Shown here: positions 1 to 14,602 of the stretch, piece after piece
Layout: the number at the start of each line of letters is the position of its first letter
Position numbering within the stretch: the stretch's first letter is position 1
NCBI GenBank assembly: GCA_021234155.1
Contig: JAJEKV010000049.1
Location: 6,793,427 to 6,857,426, forward strand
DNA: 64,000 nt
Direction: 5' to 3'
DNA from: Isoetes taiwanensis
Lineage: Eukaryota; Streptophyta; Lycopodiopsida; Isoetales; Isoetaceae
The notes under the pieces: model-generated
Database searches by the model: none
The model's input: only the letters and a program-made list of their open reading frames with translations
Told to the model about the DNA's origin: nothing
Program-made: the position numbers and the translations under genes

Positions 1-3000
1 TTGTGTACTTCGTTTCAGTTACGGTATTACTTACAATAAAACAAATGTTTACATTTACCTCTTAAAAGCGTGGAAAGCAACTTTGTTGGAGAATGCAAAA
101 GCGGGGATTAGAATGGCGTGATATTTTTAAAATTTTGGCGGCGTTAGCAATGAAAAACTAATTTTATGCATTACTACTCTGTTACCCCGTAGATCAAAGA
201 CCCAAAGATCTAATGGTTCAGAAATAAGTTTCATGTCAAACCTTATAACACATTGATAATATTAAATATAATAAAAAAAACCTTGTAGTCTTAAAAAGTT
301 TTGAGTCTTGGGCACAGTATTGAAGCTACGGATGTATCATTTCATAATGCACTGTCATATTTTATATAATGAGAACCAATATCGGCGTCGTAAAATAAAT
401 TAATTCATAATAAAAGCGACTATCAAACTAAAACCACCTATAATAATGCCTTCTCCCTCTGGGTCAAAACACATCTAAACCTCTTTCCTATCATTGCCGG
501 GTAGATATGAGCCTCAATACAGAAATCCTCCATCGAGTACTAAGACGCAGCCATCGCCGAATCGCCTGCGTAGGTCGTGCCATTAAGTTAAAGATCCGTG
601 CTTCGGCAAATGCCGCTGAGTAACGGAAGAGCGCAAATGCCACTGCCTAAAGATTTATGTTTAAATTTGGGGACTGGGGCTGAAGTTGCCGCTCATCGGA
701 GATTCCCGCATCATCGCTTCATCTGCGTCCGCTTCAGTACTTCCATAAGTCTGGAACCGCACTTTCTCATCCTCATTCTTTTCGCCATGACGTAACACAA
801 CAGTTCAGCGAAGCGGATCTGTCACTAAATAGCTCCATCCGCTCTTTCCCGCCGGCAAAGGGTGCTATAAAATTGGTTCTTCAAGGGTGCCTCTCAGTTG
901 AAGTTACCGCTCATCGGTACATCGGTAACCACATGCAGTATTTTGCTGGACTTCGCTCATTATTTTCCGCATCGCCATAAAATAAAGAGATGTCCGTTCC
1001 GCGTCATGGGTGCTATAGGAGAGGGCCTTTTGCATTCCTAAAGGACATTACTATAAGTTGAAGCCACTAACGAACTGCCAGAAGCCCCAAAGAAAATGTG
1101 ACCCCATAACAAATCAATCCAAGGCTATGGTAAAATGTCACAAAGTCTGAAGTCTCCCGTCCTCTAATCATCGTTATCTAAAACTTCGAAACCAGCTCTG
1201 TAGAAAGAATCTACGGTGTCATTTTACCTAACTACAGAAAATGACCAAGAAACCCTACTCAGTAGGTAGTCATACTACCACGAAGTCTGGGTTTTCAGTT
1301 ACATTGAGTGCAATTTTAAACCACATCACGAAGAATGACATTTCGAGATCACGAAACCCAAGCACGGCAGTCTATGTTGCTCAGAAATAAACCGAAAAAT
1401 GAGACCCAAATCGCTTTCCATCCAACAAGTACCGAGTACAGAATTCACTATTATGCATGTGAGAATTCTTCTTCCATCCTTTGAAACCGATTTTCAAACT
1501 GCCACTAATTTACATGTATCCATATCCGGGTAGGTTAATGGAGAAACTCAAATAATCTTTATTATCAGATCTTCCTTGTTTTGAATGTTGCGGCCCTTGG
1601 CGTAAGCAGTCTCATATTAATATTTCATATTCCACTACAGTTTCAACCAAAATGAATCAGATTGATCCACATTTGGAAGATTCTTCAATGCATTTTGTGA
1701 AATTTGGGCTTATCCAAAGTGACAATGCATGGTTTCGTTATCAGGAAAAGAAATTGCACCACTATCAACAGAAGCGAGAGCACTGGAGATTCCTTGAAAT
1801 TTCCTTTGGTATTACACTTAAGCCGAAAGTAGTGCAGAATCTTTGATCTGTGGATAGGTATGTGTTTCCATAAAGGCCCTAAGGCATTTTATTAACTCCG
1901 ATGCTACTCTTTATAGAAGAAAAGTGGCTCTAAAAACTAGCATTCGTGAGAGCCCTTCCGGCATCAAATAGGCTCCTTTGTCTTTGTTGCTTTAAGAACC
2001 GCCAGCCTGGTTTTTGCTGCTATATGCGCATGGCTATCAGTCATGGTGACGCATGTTCTAACTTGGTACATTAAATCGTGGGTTTGGCCGGAACATGTTT
2101 AAATTTCAAACAATACACCACATTCCAATTTAAACCCGTAGAAAATTGCTCAAAAATCTTTTCTTGCATCCATGAAATTTTGCATCAGCCATATAAACAT
2201 TCACATGTATGATGATACCGTCGTGTGGCTTATAGTGCCTCATTTATGGCAAATCTATCCTTTTTGGTTCTCATTATTGTAAGTATTTACGTATTTTTAT
2301 GTTTCTATGCCTGGCGTCTGACCTTCAACCAGCTATTGCAAAATCGATCACCAGCGGATAGGGCCGGGGTTCTCTGCGATAATGTTCGCCAGGTAAACTC
2401 TTCAACCGCTGCAGCGTTCCGCCTTTCGCCTTTCGAAAATCAAAGTCCATGGCGCACCACCCACATCAAGATAATTAAAGGAGCAATGGTTTTGGCCCTT
2501 GTCATTTCCGCCCTAGCTACACAATGTCGAGATTTTCCTCTTTTCTAGCCCCTATTCTTTTCGGGCTTTCCCCACTATCCTCCCATCCATTGTTCTTCCT
2601 CCACTCCATCATTACGATGCGTGTCTTCAGCGTCCCACTGACTATTTTACCGCAGTCCTATCTTTTGATTTCGCTCTGGGTCTTTTGAAAGCGCAAAATC
2701 GCGACCAAGATTAGTAATTTATAGTGCGCGCCCATAGAGGCAGCCTCTATAAGCGCAAAACATCAGCTTACACCATTTTGGCGTGTTGATTCTTGAGTTT
2801 TAATTGACTGAACTAAAGCGGAAAGCATGTGTTGAGGATGATCCTAATGCGGATGTGCTTCGACGCACCATTTTATTCCGAGTCCCTCCAGGAGCCAGAA
2901 AAATCCGCCGCCGCCAATTTCCGTATTCAAATATGTACTGCGGGCAAAAAATTTCCCAATGAAAATCAATTAAAGCGTTCAAACACGAGGTCGAGCCACC

Positions 3001-6000
3001 TTAAACCAATAGTCATCAAATAATTTCGAGAAAACCTCCTGAGTCATCAATTCCTTCCTCAATTGACGAAAATTTCAGGTACACCATATCAAAGGCATAA
3101 TTGCTCCCCGTACAATTTACTCCAGCAAAAGAGCTTCTGGACACCTATTATATTCCTAACTATCTTTTGCAATTGAGCCACTAAAGCTTAATTGATATCA
3201 ATTCCATTGGGTCATGTTGGAAGGAATGAACTTACGTCCCTTACGCCTTCATGAGTTTTAGCAAGGTGCAAATTAAGGCATCTTGTGGAGACCTACTCAA
3301 ACTAACAGCGCCGCCTGGGAGGATTCATTTTGAGAAGTTTGATGAAAAACAAACAAAAATGTTGCCACCCTCCCTAGTCTATCTTTTGTTGGCCTTCTCA
3401 TCTCACCAGAGCTGTCCGAATATTCACGTTTTCATCCACGGGTCACTCTCACCAAGATTGAAAAGGTCTTTGCATCTACAAAATTAGTAGTAAATCTGCT
3501 TTAATAAAGTATTTCACAGTCTCTGCTTGGCTTCCCCTCCATTTTCGTTAGTGTTCTTGCATAATCTAGCCTTAATAAATTTCTTAAACATCACGGGGCT
3601 CATAGCGGCCCGGAGAGTGAATTTGGAACGCCGCCAATATTTATTGGAAATCCTCTCTAGCCAATGGCAAGATCATACTACTAATCGTAATGTTTTTCGA
3701 TTCCACATGAGATGACCGCCAATCTTGGCTCTTGACCTAAATGCAATTTTTGTCCTCGAAGAAGTTTTTTTTGAAATTGTGGCAACCGTTTCCACCTTCT
3801 CCTGAAGCCCAATCCTGCTTTTTCTTTAGGTACATATTCGAAATTAAGCTCATCAAAAGGCACCACATATCAACATGAAGAATTTTCAAAATCCCATTCA
3901 GAAGGAAGGAAGAGAAGTTCGCCAACTGGAATCGCTGAGATCGCCTCTATGAGGATGCTAAGAATAGCCAACCCGAGCTTTTTCTAATCATCCTCATAAC
4001 CTTTGAGTTCTTCATGAATAACTCTTTTTGCCTACGTTTGAAAGCCGCAGGATCGTTACCAATCCACTTTCGGAGCACCACTTATCAGAGTGTAGGGTTA
4101 CAAACTCAATCAATTTTCCTCCATCCCAATGGTTTCCTATCGCTGGTGAACATTGTTATTATGTAACTTTCAAAATGTCACCGTTGGTGGAAACCTGGTG
4201 GTTTGCATGCACATGTTCGAATCAACGTGCTTCGTTTATTTTGAACATTTAACTCTCGTTATCCCAAATATTAGCTCAAAGTATATTTGTTTTCTTATTA
4301 GATCTACGATTTACACTAAAATTCCATCAATTCATTCATATCTCATAGAATCCTCAATGCCCATTTTCTTACATGCTTTGTCAGTTAGATTGGAAATTGT
4401 CTTGGTATATCTTTAAAAACAATGCTGCATAGAAGCTAACGTTTTCTACAGGCTATTTTCCACCGCTCACACAACCCTCAATACTTTTGTTATCCATATT
4501 CGCCCAATTCAATTCAGCGTAATAAAACTATATCTAATGGATGTATTACTTTCCATTTTACATAGTGAATTCCAAGCTTAAAATTGCGAAGCCTTCCTAC
4601 TTGCGTTTTGCTAGTCCCTGTTGCATTGCTCAAGATAAAAACACACAAGCATATCTTATTGAACAATATTGCAAGATAACCAAAGAAGGCCGAGGCCAAT
4701 ATTGCAAAGATAACGAGAAAGTGACAAATTACAAATGGTATCCGAAATTAGTGACACGGCAGCCACTCCTCATCAAGAAACAAAATCCATAATTCTGACC
4801 GGTATATCTGTGGTATATCCATGGCTTTGACATGTTATAGTCAACAAAAAAAAAAATACCACTTGGCCCGTTTTTGTGGACTCGGCCGGTTTTTGCCATT
4901 TTAAATTTCTCATGCCCGCGTCCGACATTCACAAATGGAACGTCACGTGCAAACTAACTTCCAAATTCCGGCAGGAAATTGGCGATGATTTTTGCCAGGA
5001 GCTAAAACTTCCTCCGGCTGCCATAAGGTACCGAGTGATCAGATAATGCAGTAAACCGCCCTAAATACTCAAATTAGCATTGAGCAGCGAGACCGATAAT
5101 GTGGTAGCAAATTGGCATTGAGCGGCGGACAATAATGTCAGCGGATAGCCAGAGAATTTTTGGCGTGAAACGCTTTTCGTGTTTTGAACCCTGTTATCTT
5201 GCGAGCCACAGCTCAACTGGAAGTACCGATATGAAGCCGCTTATCTTGCCGCATCATCCAGATAGCGATAAATCCACACCATGAAACCATTATTCATGTG
5301 GCAAAGGCCGTGCAATATTGGGCTTTCAAGTCAGAGTGCAATGTTCGAAGCTTTCGAGTCAGGGGTTTGTTGGCGGGTTGACTCAATACTTTTTATTTGT
5401 TTTTATTTGTTATAACTGGGAAATTGAGTTCAGCTGTGAATTATCTAGGATATAAGTTGAGAGATCGAGGCACTTGGAGAACCATGTACAGATGCTTCCT
5501 CCATACAGAATCGGCGACAAGTAGAATACATCAATTTCCCTAAACTGGGTGGCATAACAAAATATGCGGTGTTCTCTGCGTCTCATTTGTAACTTCAAGT
5601 GCCATCAGACCAAGCTCATATGAAAGGAATGGAGTTCCCTCCTATCCACGCCTACCACAGGAGTACAGTTCCTTGATTTCTTAAATAGTCCCTCTGCCCG
5701 GCCTCAATTGGTGCAAGCCAAAGCAAAATATGAAAAAGCTGGGAAGGTCTGAGAATCAATTCTCGCGGCATTTTAGAGGGGTTATAGTGAAAGCTCTGGA
5801 TTCCATAAAACCGCTCTAAAGTTACTATGGTGACCAAGATTCAAGATTTTTTACTTTCGAATTTCGTGAAGAGTTAGATTAAACGGCTGCAGTAAGGCAC
5901 CTAAAAAGAGATTGGAGGAGTGAACCCCCACACCCCAGAGACATATTTTTCCTGGGTCTGGGAAGTCGTAATTTCCCTTCAAAAGTAAACTGTTTAAAAT

Positions 6001-9000
6001 AGAACTTTCAGAGTTCTAGATCGACCTAGCAATTCAAAGGAAATCTCCTTTCAGAACTAAAGTATGATTTCATGAAATGATTGACACCCCAAACATAGAA
6101 ATGATTTAATGCCCAAAATTTAAATATCAAACTGCTTAATGCCAGGTTATGAGAGAGACCAACAGGGCTGACAAAGAATTCACAGAGAAAGGAAGGAGGT
6201 TCTTATTTCAGTGTCTTCTTCTGGACCAATCCCTTGAGATGGAAACACAGCCACTAGACCAACAGCACAACCTAAATATCTAAATTCTATAAGTCTTAAT
6301 TTATTGAGAAACAAGCCTGACTTCCATAACCAGCAAACGGCTTGCCTTCCTGAAGATGATGGTTGATTGATTGAGATCACTTTTTATTTGTTTGTCATAG
6401 AACTCCCAGCTAATTCTAAAGTGTTTTCAGCCTATCATCTCGAAATTCATCAACCATCATAGTCTGAGTCGCGTTTTTCTTGTGACCTCAGAACACTAGA
6501 ATTCATTAACGCTCTTAATCAGAGCTCTATTGGTATCTTATTAAAAGTCCCTCGACTTCATCTATTTGCCATGCTCTCGCCAAAAGCATTACATCTGCAA
6601 TGATCTGCTAGTGGATCTAAAGTGTCTTAACATGAGAATACAAAACAATGATAACCTTCATCAATTCAAAGCCCCTACAACCATGAATTCTTACTTGCCT
6701 CTTTAACTTTTAGTAAACTTTTCATAATAACAAATTCGCTCCATATGAAGTTCTACCAAAAATATACATGCATAGATCATAACTCCCCAGCGAGACAAGC
6801 TAAAGTTAAATGTAAATCATCACTATTACTTACTCACCAAAACCCTACATATCGTAACCTGATATAATTATCATTGCAATAAAGAGAACTTCAAACAAGT
6901 ATCTTAGAAATAAAAGTTACAATAAAGAAGAACTATGGTTAGGCGTACCCACCCGAAACAAAATCTGAAGAAAGGATTAGCGGACAAGACTGCAGCAGGT
7001 TACTTTAACCAGCTGAGGGTCCACCAAGATTTCCTTAGAAGATTGAAGCAAACAGGGACTCAAGAATAGACACAAGCAGCTAATTTCAACATAATTCAGC
7101 TAAATCGCTAAGCCTAGAAACCGAGAAAATAATTTTAAAACAAACAAATTAAATAACGTAAATGGATAGTTAACTGTTCAAAAGGAGGAATTGTCAATTC
7201 TATTGCATCCATTGCTCCTTGGGAAGCTTAGTCCAGCAGTTCAAGAGGATCCCTATACAGATGTATCTATTATACTGGCATATGCACAACCCTAAACATG
7301 ACAAATATATTCTGATGCAATTGCCTGGAATTGGGAAAGCTGCCAACCACTAGTTTAGATGATGCCTACGTCCTAGCCACACTGGTTTTTTCAGGGATGC
7401 CTATGCAGAGGTACCCCATTATACTGGTCATCTGACCCTATTCAGAGACAGGAAGCTTACAAGAAAGCAATATGCAGAGTCATAACCTCAAAACAGACCA
7501 GAAATTGACCTTGTGCCAGCATACGTTCTTCTGGTTTTTGCAGCATTGTGTGCTTTGATAATAGTGGATTAAGATAAACCTAGGAAGAAATAGCCTAGGC
7601 TTCCAGAAGGAAAAGGGAGTAGATGAAGTGAAACCCTTCAGTGAATGAAAGCTGCAGTACTATATAGAATTTTTTGGTTCTTGCAACACATCAGCAGCAA
7701 GGTGCATTAGCAAATCCGAAATGTGGATTAGGCCTACCAATTATTCATCTCATACAGCAAAGAGGACATTTGGTCATTTCAATTCAACAAATTAAATAAT
7801 AAGAGTCTGTATATGCATTTAGACTAGGGTTCAAATCGCCTCTATTATTTACGGAATCGCATTTAGGCAAGCAAAACACAAACTAAAGAGACACCGGGCT
7901 GATCCCTCATTCCATCAGATAAACTAATCCATCATCATGCAGAAGTTTCACTAAAAATGCAATTGCTATACACTTCAACCGACCCCACCATCCTAAACAT
8001 CAGCACTTTTAGTTGCAAGGACAAACTCTGGCAAATAAACATGTTGGTGCATACCAAAGGGAGAACCAGAAATGCAAATGGCATGGCAGGTAACTCACGT
8101 CTCAAATGCCAGGACGGCATTATTCTGTGATAACAGGAACTATAATCTTGAATATGATCTTAATTAACGCTGGGTAAAGCTACGATAAAATAGGAGCTAT
8201 AAAACTCTAATTTACCTTTATTGAGCACTCCTGGCCTAGCTCCTGAACCCCCAGCAAATCCATACCATACTGGAAACATCCTTCAATCAAGCGACAGATT
8301 AAAGACCGTGAATTTAAAAAGAATCCTATTCTAAGAATCATGATCAAATAAACAACCACCTCCAACTCATTCATCCTGTAGTACAGGAACTTACGATCAT
8401 GCGATCTGGAATCTAAATTCAAGACTTCAAAACTGAAGGACACGATAAGAAATGGAGCTAACAAAGCCTGATTTATTTTTGTGGAGCATCATAAGGCGTC
8501 GATCTTGCCCCGGCTGGAGCATCTTCTGCTCTAACCTAGGCCACGGTCCCAGAACAGCCCATCCAGATTTTGAAGGACAGCAAGCCACCCTCCATTTTTT
8601 GACACAGCCTTCAGAATAAAGTTCAAAGTGTGGAAGAAAGTGTTACCAGACAAGGTTTGCTGTAGAAGATTCGAAAGTTTTTTAAAGGTTTGGAATGGTT
8701 TAATTTTTATAGCTTATTGGGTAATGGTTTGATATATTAATTTTAGAAAATGAGACTTTCCCTTTTTTGGTTGCGGTCCTCAGGGGCTGCAATTCATATC
8801 GTCAGGCTGTGGCATGTGGCTGCGGCAGAATGCGGATCTGGCTGTATTGGTTGGGTTCGCCGGGTTTATGCGGGGCTTCTTGAAGAGATAAATGGTAATT
8901 TCCTCGGTTTCATCTCTTTGCATCTCACGACGGGTTAACCATCACTGCAGATTGGGTACATTTTGAATAGCATCGTCACGGATCTAGATGGCGAATAAAT

Positions 9001-9928
9001 ACAATAGAATGGAAAGGCATGGGCAGGTGCTGGTAAGACTTTCACGGGGTTCGACTCCAGCCAGTGGGTATCCTCCTCGACCATGTTTGGCTGTTCGAGC
9101 GATTTTTCTTTGCAAAGCGATTTCCCACTTGCACTTCGCGAGGCCGATTTTCCTTGCTTCATTCTTCTAGATTTACTGTATACCCAATTTCTCTCAGATA
9201 AACCAAAAGAAACAATTCCCTCGGCGGCAATTAAAGAGAATAATGCATTTGTATTAGGCCCAGATAAAATGTTTGATTGATCATAAAATGTTTTTGTTGT
9301 TCTTCTAAAATAGCAATACCTTTTATTTGGGATGGGTAGCTAGTATAACTAGATATTGCATTTCAACTCTTTGTTGTACCTAAGGTCTTGCATTCCATCC
9401 TGCAGGTGGGCGCTCTGTGCGCATAGAGTAACAATACTTACTTGAGCACTAATTATTGCATTCGAAGAGAATTCAGAGGTGGCTCATCACTCCCATCCAT
9501 CCATAAGAACATAGAACTCCAGGTCAGTCATTTTCATTTTACAAGCAATCTTGGAATCCGCCATCCGCCTGTTTCTAAACTGCTCATTGCGTGCGGTTGG
9601 TGGGTGGGAATAGGTGACATTCTGCAGTTCTATACAGGAAAAATAAATTAATCGCCACCAGCTTCTATTTTGAGGCTCCCGAAATTATGTCATAATCGGG
9701 TTGAAGAAAATTGGTCAATTACTTTTGATTCGCGGCTTGCAGGCCACAGTCCTGGAGCCGCTCAATTTGGTAACTGGCTTTCTCTTCATTCTTCGAAACA
9801 AAGGAATGTTGCATCCACGTACCTTGAGGCAGGTTAAAATCAAACTCATTCCGAATTCTATTCCTATCTTCACCTATTTTCAGCGCAAAAACGCCATCTT
9901 TTAGAAAATCGTAATCTTACCACTATTA
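1..9928. other. Long stretch without a recognisable gene
   Basis: I see no gene, RNA gene or identifiable transposon domain here. The longest frames are about 60-107 codons and show no family motif. The segment around 480-1,030 is richer in G+C and CpG than its surroundings and repeats a short phrase (a TTGAAGTT/TGAAGTTG block followed by CCGCTCATCGG) near 675 and 900. A frame at 2,225-2,548 begins with a hydrophobic stretch but lacks a convincing start or any homology I recognise. Most of this is probably old, unrecognisable repeat DNA. Confidence 0.5.
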
Positions 9929-12010
9929 TGCGTGACTGCGTCGCTGGCTATATAGACAAAGCTGTGAACACTATCGAAGGTCCCCATCAACAACATCGTC
10001 GCTGGATTCTCAAGTCCCACAAGCTCCCGCATGGGCCTAGTCTAACAGGTAGAGGACAGGAGGTATCAAATTCAACCCAAAATCCCCCTGGAAACCACCA
10101 TCGGCAAAAACCGCCAACAGCGTGGCACTGTAATAAGAACAACCATTCCACTAGAAAGACTGGGGAATAATCCATCCATCCATGTCATTAAATAAAACAT
10201 ATAACAAATACATCAAATACATCCAAATAGGGGAAACACCGAGGCTCAGACCTCAAGGAGAATTGGTGGCGGCTGAGGTCTCGGATAGATGAAGATAGAG
10301 TTATGGCAATGGTTAGGCTACTTAATCAGACAGTGGCTGGGACAGCCCACTCCCATTGGCCCTCTGTGCATGCTGGTCATTAAATGAGACTCTGCATGCA
10401 GTGACGTGTTTCAGGAAGTCATCCCATGGTATCACCCAGTGAGACTACTCAGGTTGCATCTCCGTCAGATGGGAGGTGCAGGAAGGAATTCGCGTCTCCT
10501 CTCCAGTCTGTGGCTCCATGCAAATTTTGGGCAGTGACTCATCGGGGAGATATTCAGTAGAGAACTCAGGCTGGAGTTGCACACACCATTCTACATCCTA
10601 TGAAACCCATTCTGATGCATGGTTTTGAGCATGAACCCCCTCTATTCTTCGAGAACCCTCCTTCCTCAGAATTCCAGATGTGATTAGGATGGAGTTGTTA
10701 TTCTTCATTTATCATCATTATGTTGATATATGATGATGGTTGATCTTATGTTTGCACCTCTTGTGTAGTGGAAGAGATAGAAGTAAAATTATTCAGAATG
10801 ATCCCGCTCCTAGAGTTCAGGGCTCCCATTGGTTCCATTATTATCTGCGACATGTGCGCCAGAGCCCAGCCCGCAGACTCACGGAGGCTATGGAGTGCCC
10901 GTCACAGCATACTTGAAGTGGGTGGCAAAGTGGAGGGAGGTAAAGGTGTTTGGCGTGGCTATTGGGGACCCATGGTGGGTAGGCTTATGGTTGGTCACTT
11001 AAGTTGGGCGGGATGTAGGTCAAAACCCGCCTGCTGAGAATTAAATGGTGTGTATGACTCTCAGAGTACCAGAATGAAGCATGGCTCTTGTTTTGGGGAG
11101 TTTTAGTTGGAGTACGGGGCGTGTCTTGACACCACACTTGTTGGACCTAGTCTAACTTCATTCCACCAAATATACTAATCTTTATAAGAAAGACAAGCCC
11201 ATTCGTTCAATGTTGCACTAATCTCACACTGAGGTCTCTGCTTGGTGTAGAACCTTAAGCCCGAGCCTCTGTGTGGTTGTAATGTACTTGAGATACATTG
11301 TTTGTAGGTTTAGCAACTTTAGTTTAAGATACAAGGATCGTTGTGCCTCAATAGAATGTTGTCGGGCGTCTCAGCTCAAAGGCTGCTACATGCTCAGGGT
11401 TTTCTCCATGGTATAGCTCTTTAGTGTTGTCACTAGAGTGGAGCATCCTTTTCTATCCAGAAACCATCGGTGGCGCCAGGAACTAGCTGGATTCCTCACC
11501 ATAAACCCTCGATATTTCTCTTGCATGCTTCCAGGGTCATACCTCCTTGCTAACAAGACTTGACTTATGTGATCTCCACCGGGGCGGTTCCATCTCTCTG
11601 TGGTGGTTGATGAATGAGCTTTTCATACTGCTCTTTCATTAAGCAGGCTACTCACCTTCAGTTCTTCGAAGGCGATCTCGAATGGAGTTGTGGGCTGGCT
11701 GGTGAATCAAAAGTTGGTGAGAGCCAAATGGCCTCGGAGTTTTAGGGTTTGTACATACTATATTCTTCAGGGGATTCCACACCGTAGAAGAGGGAGCTGT
11801 AAATAATGGTGTGCGTCCATGTGGTGGGTCTCTATAGAGTGAGGCGTATTGAAGCCATTCCCCTCAGTAAAAGTTCCGGCCCGAAGTTATGTAAATAACT
11901 TGGCCATTCTCCGCTTTGGTGCATACAAAATCTACTAGTGTGAATTTGTATAGTGATGTAGGATATCGCGATATTTTATATCTGCATTATAATAATCTGG
12001 GAGCGTCACA
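9929..12010 (-). repeat. Left (3') LTR of gypsy element A, internally rearranged
   Basis: The first part (about 10,160-10,560) and the last part (about 11,690-12,010) match the right LTR (about 32,200-32,560 and 33,270-33,573) in the same direction. Shared pieces include ATCCATCCATCCATGTCAT and AAATAACTTGGCCAT. The middle (about 10,610-11,135) matches the right LTR (about 32,600-33,080) in reverse complement. The right edge ends CGTCACA, as does the other LTR. The left edge (TGCGTGACTGCG) is uncertain. At about 2.1 kb it is some 0.5 kb longer than its partner. Confidence 0.65.
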
Positions 12011-12023
12011 TTCTCCCCACTAG
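12011..12023 (-). other. Polypurine tract of element A
   Basis: On the minus strand this reads CTAGTGGGGAGAA immediately before TGTGACGCTCCC, the first bases of the LTR. A G-rich GGGGAGAA directly abutting TGT is the usual form of the plus-strand primer of plant gypsy elements. It identifies the left LTR as the 3' LTR of a minus-strand element. Confidence 0.55.
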
Positions 12024-14602
12024 AATAATGTTGTCTCGGCATTACATAAAGATTGAAAGCAGTTTTAAGCGTCAACATTGTCGACAATGCTTTCGATGTT
12101 GAAGTTAGCACTTAAATTTGTGTAAAATAACATGATATTTAATTATATCGATCATTGTAAAGGCTATGTTGATATGCATACAAAATTATATAGCCTTAAC
12201 AAGTTTTATTATAATAAGATAATAGCACATGACTAAATTATAGTGGGCCAATCTTATAATTCCTGTTCATGTGGTGATGCGCTCTATCCAGGTTTGTGGC
12301 CATTGCTTCTATTGTGTAGTAATTCAATAGAAAATTGTGGTTTCTGGGGTCCACCCCACTTCTATTGTTTTCATTTAACCCTCTAGCCGAATGTTCCTTT
12401 TCCAGGTCAGATTGGGAGGATGCTTCCCCATAATGGTAGGTGAGGGTATACTACATCATGCCCTAAAGATGAATCGTGTCACAATGCCTCCACCTTTGTC
12501 GCCTTGGCAGGGTGGTATGTCTCCACGCTGTAGCCATGGGCTGAATGGTTCCACCATCATGCACTTGTCATGATCTGTATCTGCTTGACTCATGCATGCC
12601 TGCTTAATCTGTCGGCCGAATCGTAGCGCTCAGAACCTGTCAACTCTGAATTTATCATCGTGCTTTATCTTGGCTGCTCTTTTGATCCTTCTTCGGGATC
12701 TGCGCTAAATGCATCACTCACCCTCTTTTGATCCTTGACTGGGATCTCTGCTAAAATCCCCTTCCTCACCTCTTTGGATCGCCGACAATGTAGATGGCGA
12801 GTTATCTCTTGCATTGTTCCCATAGCTGGCTGGGTATTGCTTTTTAAAAGATGATTTAAAGTATACGCGTCAGCGTCTTCAGCGATAAGTATTTCCACTT
12901 GACAACTATTGGAGACTTGAGATCTTCTTGTTTTTCTCGGCTTTATCAAGAGCTTACGGAACAATCTCAAGTTGTTCCTTGAGTCATTTTTCAATAGTTA
13001 AGTCTCAATATCTCTCACAGTTAGTAGATAGATAGATAAGATAGTATTTTAAAATCCGCATACTAAGGCGTCGGCGGACGTGCACCGCATTTAACGGTTG
13101 TTGCTGAAAACGCTGCATTTGCGTCGTGGGATTTGACCCCAACTGATTGCCAAGTCGATTGGCGGTCCTCGTCTTCATCAAGTGTCGCGAGGAAGTCAAT
13201 TGGGATTGCTACCTATCGTTTGAATGATTTGGAATGGTTCCCCACCTTGGAAACAAGCTTCTTGCAATTGCCGATGTGGAGGTTTGCTTGTTTGACTTTT
13301 ATTGTGTAACATTATCCTCTACTTGATTTCCTTTTTGTTCTTTGCGCACTCATCGACTATACTCTTTAGTAGACTTCTTCTTCTTCAGAACGGCCTCGAA
13401 CTTCTTGATTAATTGTTGCATCCTCTGTCATCATTTGTTGAAAACTTTTACATTGGAGACAACTGTGTTATATCAAAGTGTCGGTATTCACTGTCGATAG
13501 CCCTGAAATTATCATATTCGAGAACAGACACCGCAGAGGAATCACTAACACCTATTTTGGAAGGAACGAACAAAAAGTTTGACCAATAAACAGAATAAAT
13601 TACAAAATGAATATTTCTCATCTAGTTATTGTAACACAGAGGATGCTGTGGAACGAACACTGCTGACACCTGTAACTCACTCCATACTAGATAAGTAAAG
13701 GAGATAAAGGCTACGCTTGAGAGTCTAGCTGATTCAACTTGTAATGGCGTCAAATCGATATGACTACAGGAATCTCAGGAGAGTTTGAAGATGTAAGTTG
13801 GTCGCCAAATGAGCAATGTCCCTCACCAGTCAAATCAGCCCATTGAAGTGGGCAAAGCGACCACTACTTGTAATGAAGGATGAGAATCCGCATTATAGCA
13901 AAGTCTAATTTTGAGAGAGATCTTGAGAGAACTAGAACCCACTTAGAAAAAGCGGCTAGAGGTCCCGATGAGAAGAGAAGCTAGGTGGATGTTTTAGGTG
14001 GAGGGTGGAGGCACCACGGCAGTCAATGTCATGTCTTGCCCGCGGCTGCTTCCACTGCTCTTAAGAACCCTCCGGAATCCTCCATCCAAACATACACGCC
14101 TCTGTGAATCCGGCCAGCTAGAGAACTTGGTGCTCAGCATTTGGAATAGATGTGAAAAGAAGTCCATGGGGAATAAGAGACATCCATTGAGAAGAAGGCG
14201 AGCTAGGATAGGATTGTACTTAGTAGGACTTCTGGTAAAGAAAGCCTAGGGAACATGAAGGCAACCGACATTAACAAGCGTAGCTTGAATGGAAGAACAA
14301 TGGAGCCACTTTGAACAACAATTGTAAATGAAAGCTTTCCAACGAGCCGGAATCCATAAAACAAACTTTTATATCAGCGGAAGGAAACCGCCAACAAGCT
14401 TTCAAGGAGCCGAGAATCACTAAAATACGACATGGGAATCCAAAAAGTTGTATTACCAGCGAAGAAATTTTGAAACCCTAGAGCACCATCACCATTCCTT
14501 AGAGCTATCTTCCCCAAGTTACACACAGAGTTGCTTATGAGAATCTTTTCTTGGTACTATTATGTAATGAACTCTGCCAAGTAAATATAGTCACCCAGAT
14601 TT
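12024..14602 (-). mobile_element. Degenerate 3' internal region of element A
   Basis: This lies between the 3' LTR and the integrase break. The 60 bases next to 14,602 read, on the minus strand and with one-base slips, as D-Y-I-Y-L-A-E-F-(A-Y)-N-N-S, the segment that follows the integrase core in gypsy elements. Beyond that I cannot recognise the integrase C-terminus. A 109-codon frame at 12,665-12,994 (minus) is charged and has no match I know. Near 14,330-14,430 a short phrase (AGCTTTC...GAGCCG.GAATC) is repeated about 70 bp apart. Confidence 0.45.
13019..13075 (-). repeat. Possible 3' tail of a tandem-repeat-tailed LINE
   Basis: The block AGATAGATAGATAAGATAG is followed by TATTTTAAAATCCGCATAC. 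It has the same arrangement as the other LINE ends in this window: a short tandem array next to a degenerate TTTTAACGTCC(G/A)CGG block. The match is weak and no more of the element can be recognised to its right. Confidence 0.3.

Noticed and set aside
2225-2548. 107-codon plus-strand frame with a hydrophobic start
   Set aside because: It opens at GTG, has no family match or gene context, and lies in a region of frames of similar size.
9040-9060. GGTTCGACTCC, a perfect pol III B box
   Set aside because: No acceptable A box at the right distance and no tRNA cloverleaf, so neither a tRNA nor a SINE can be supported.
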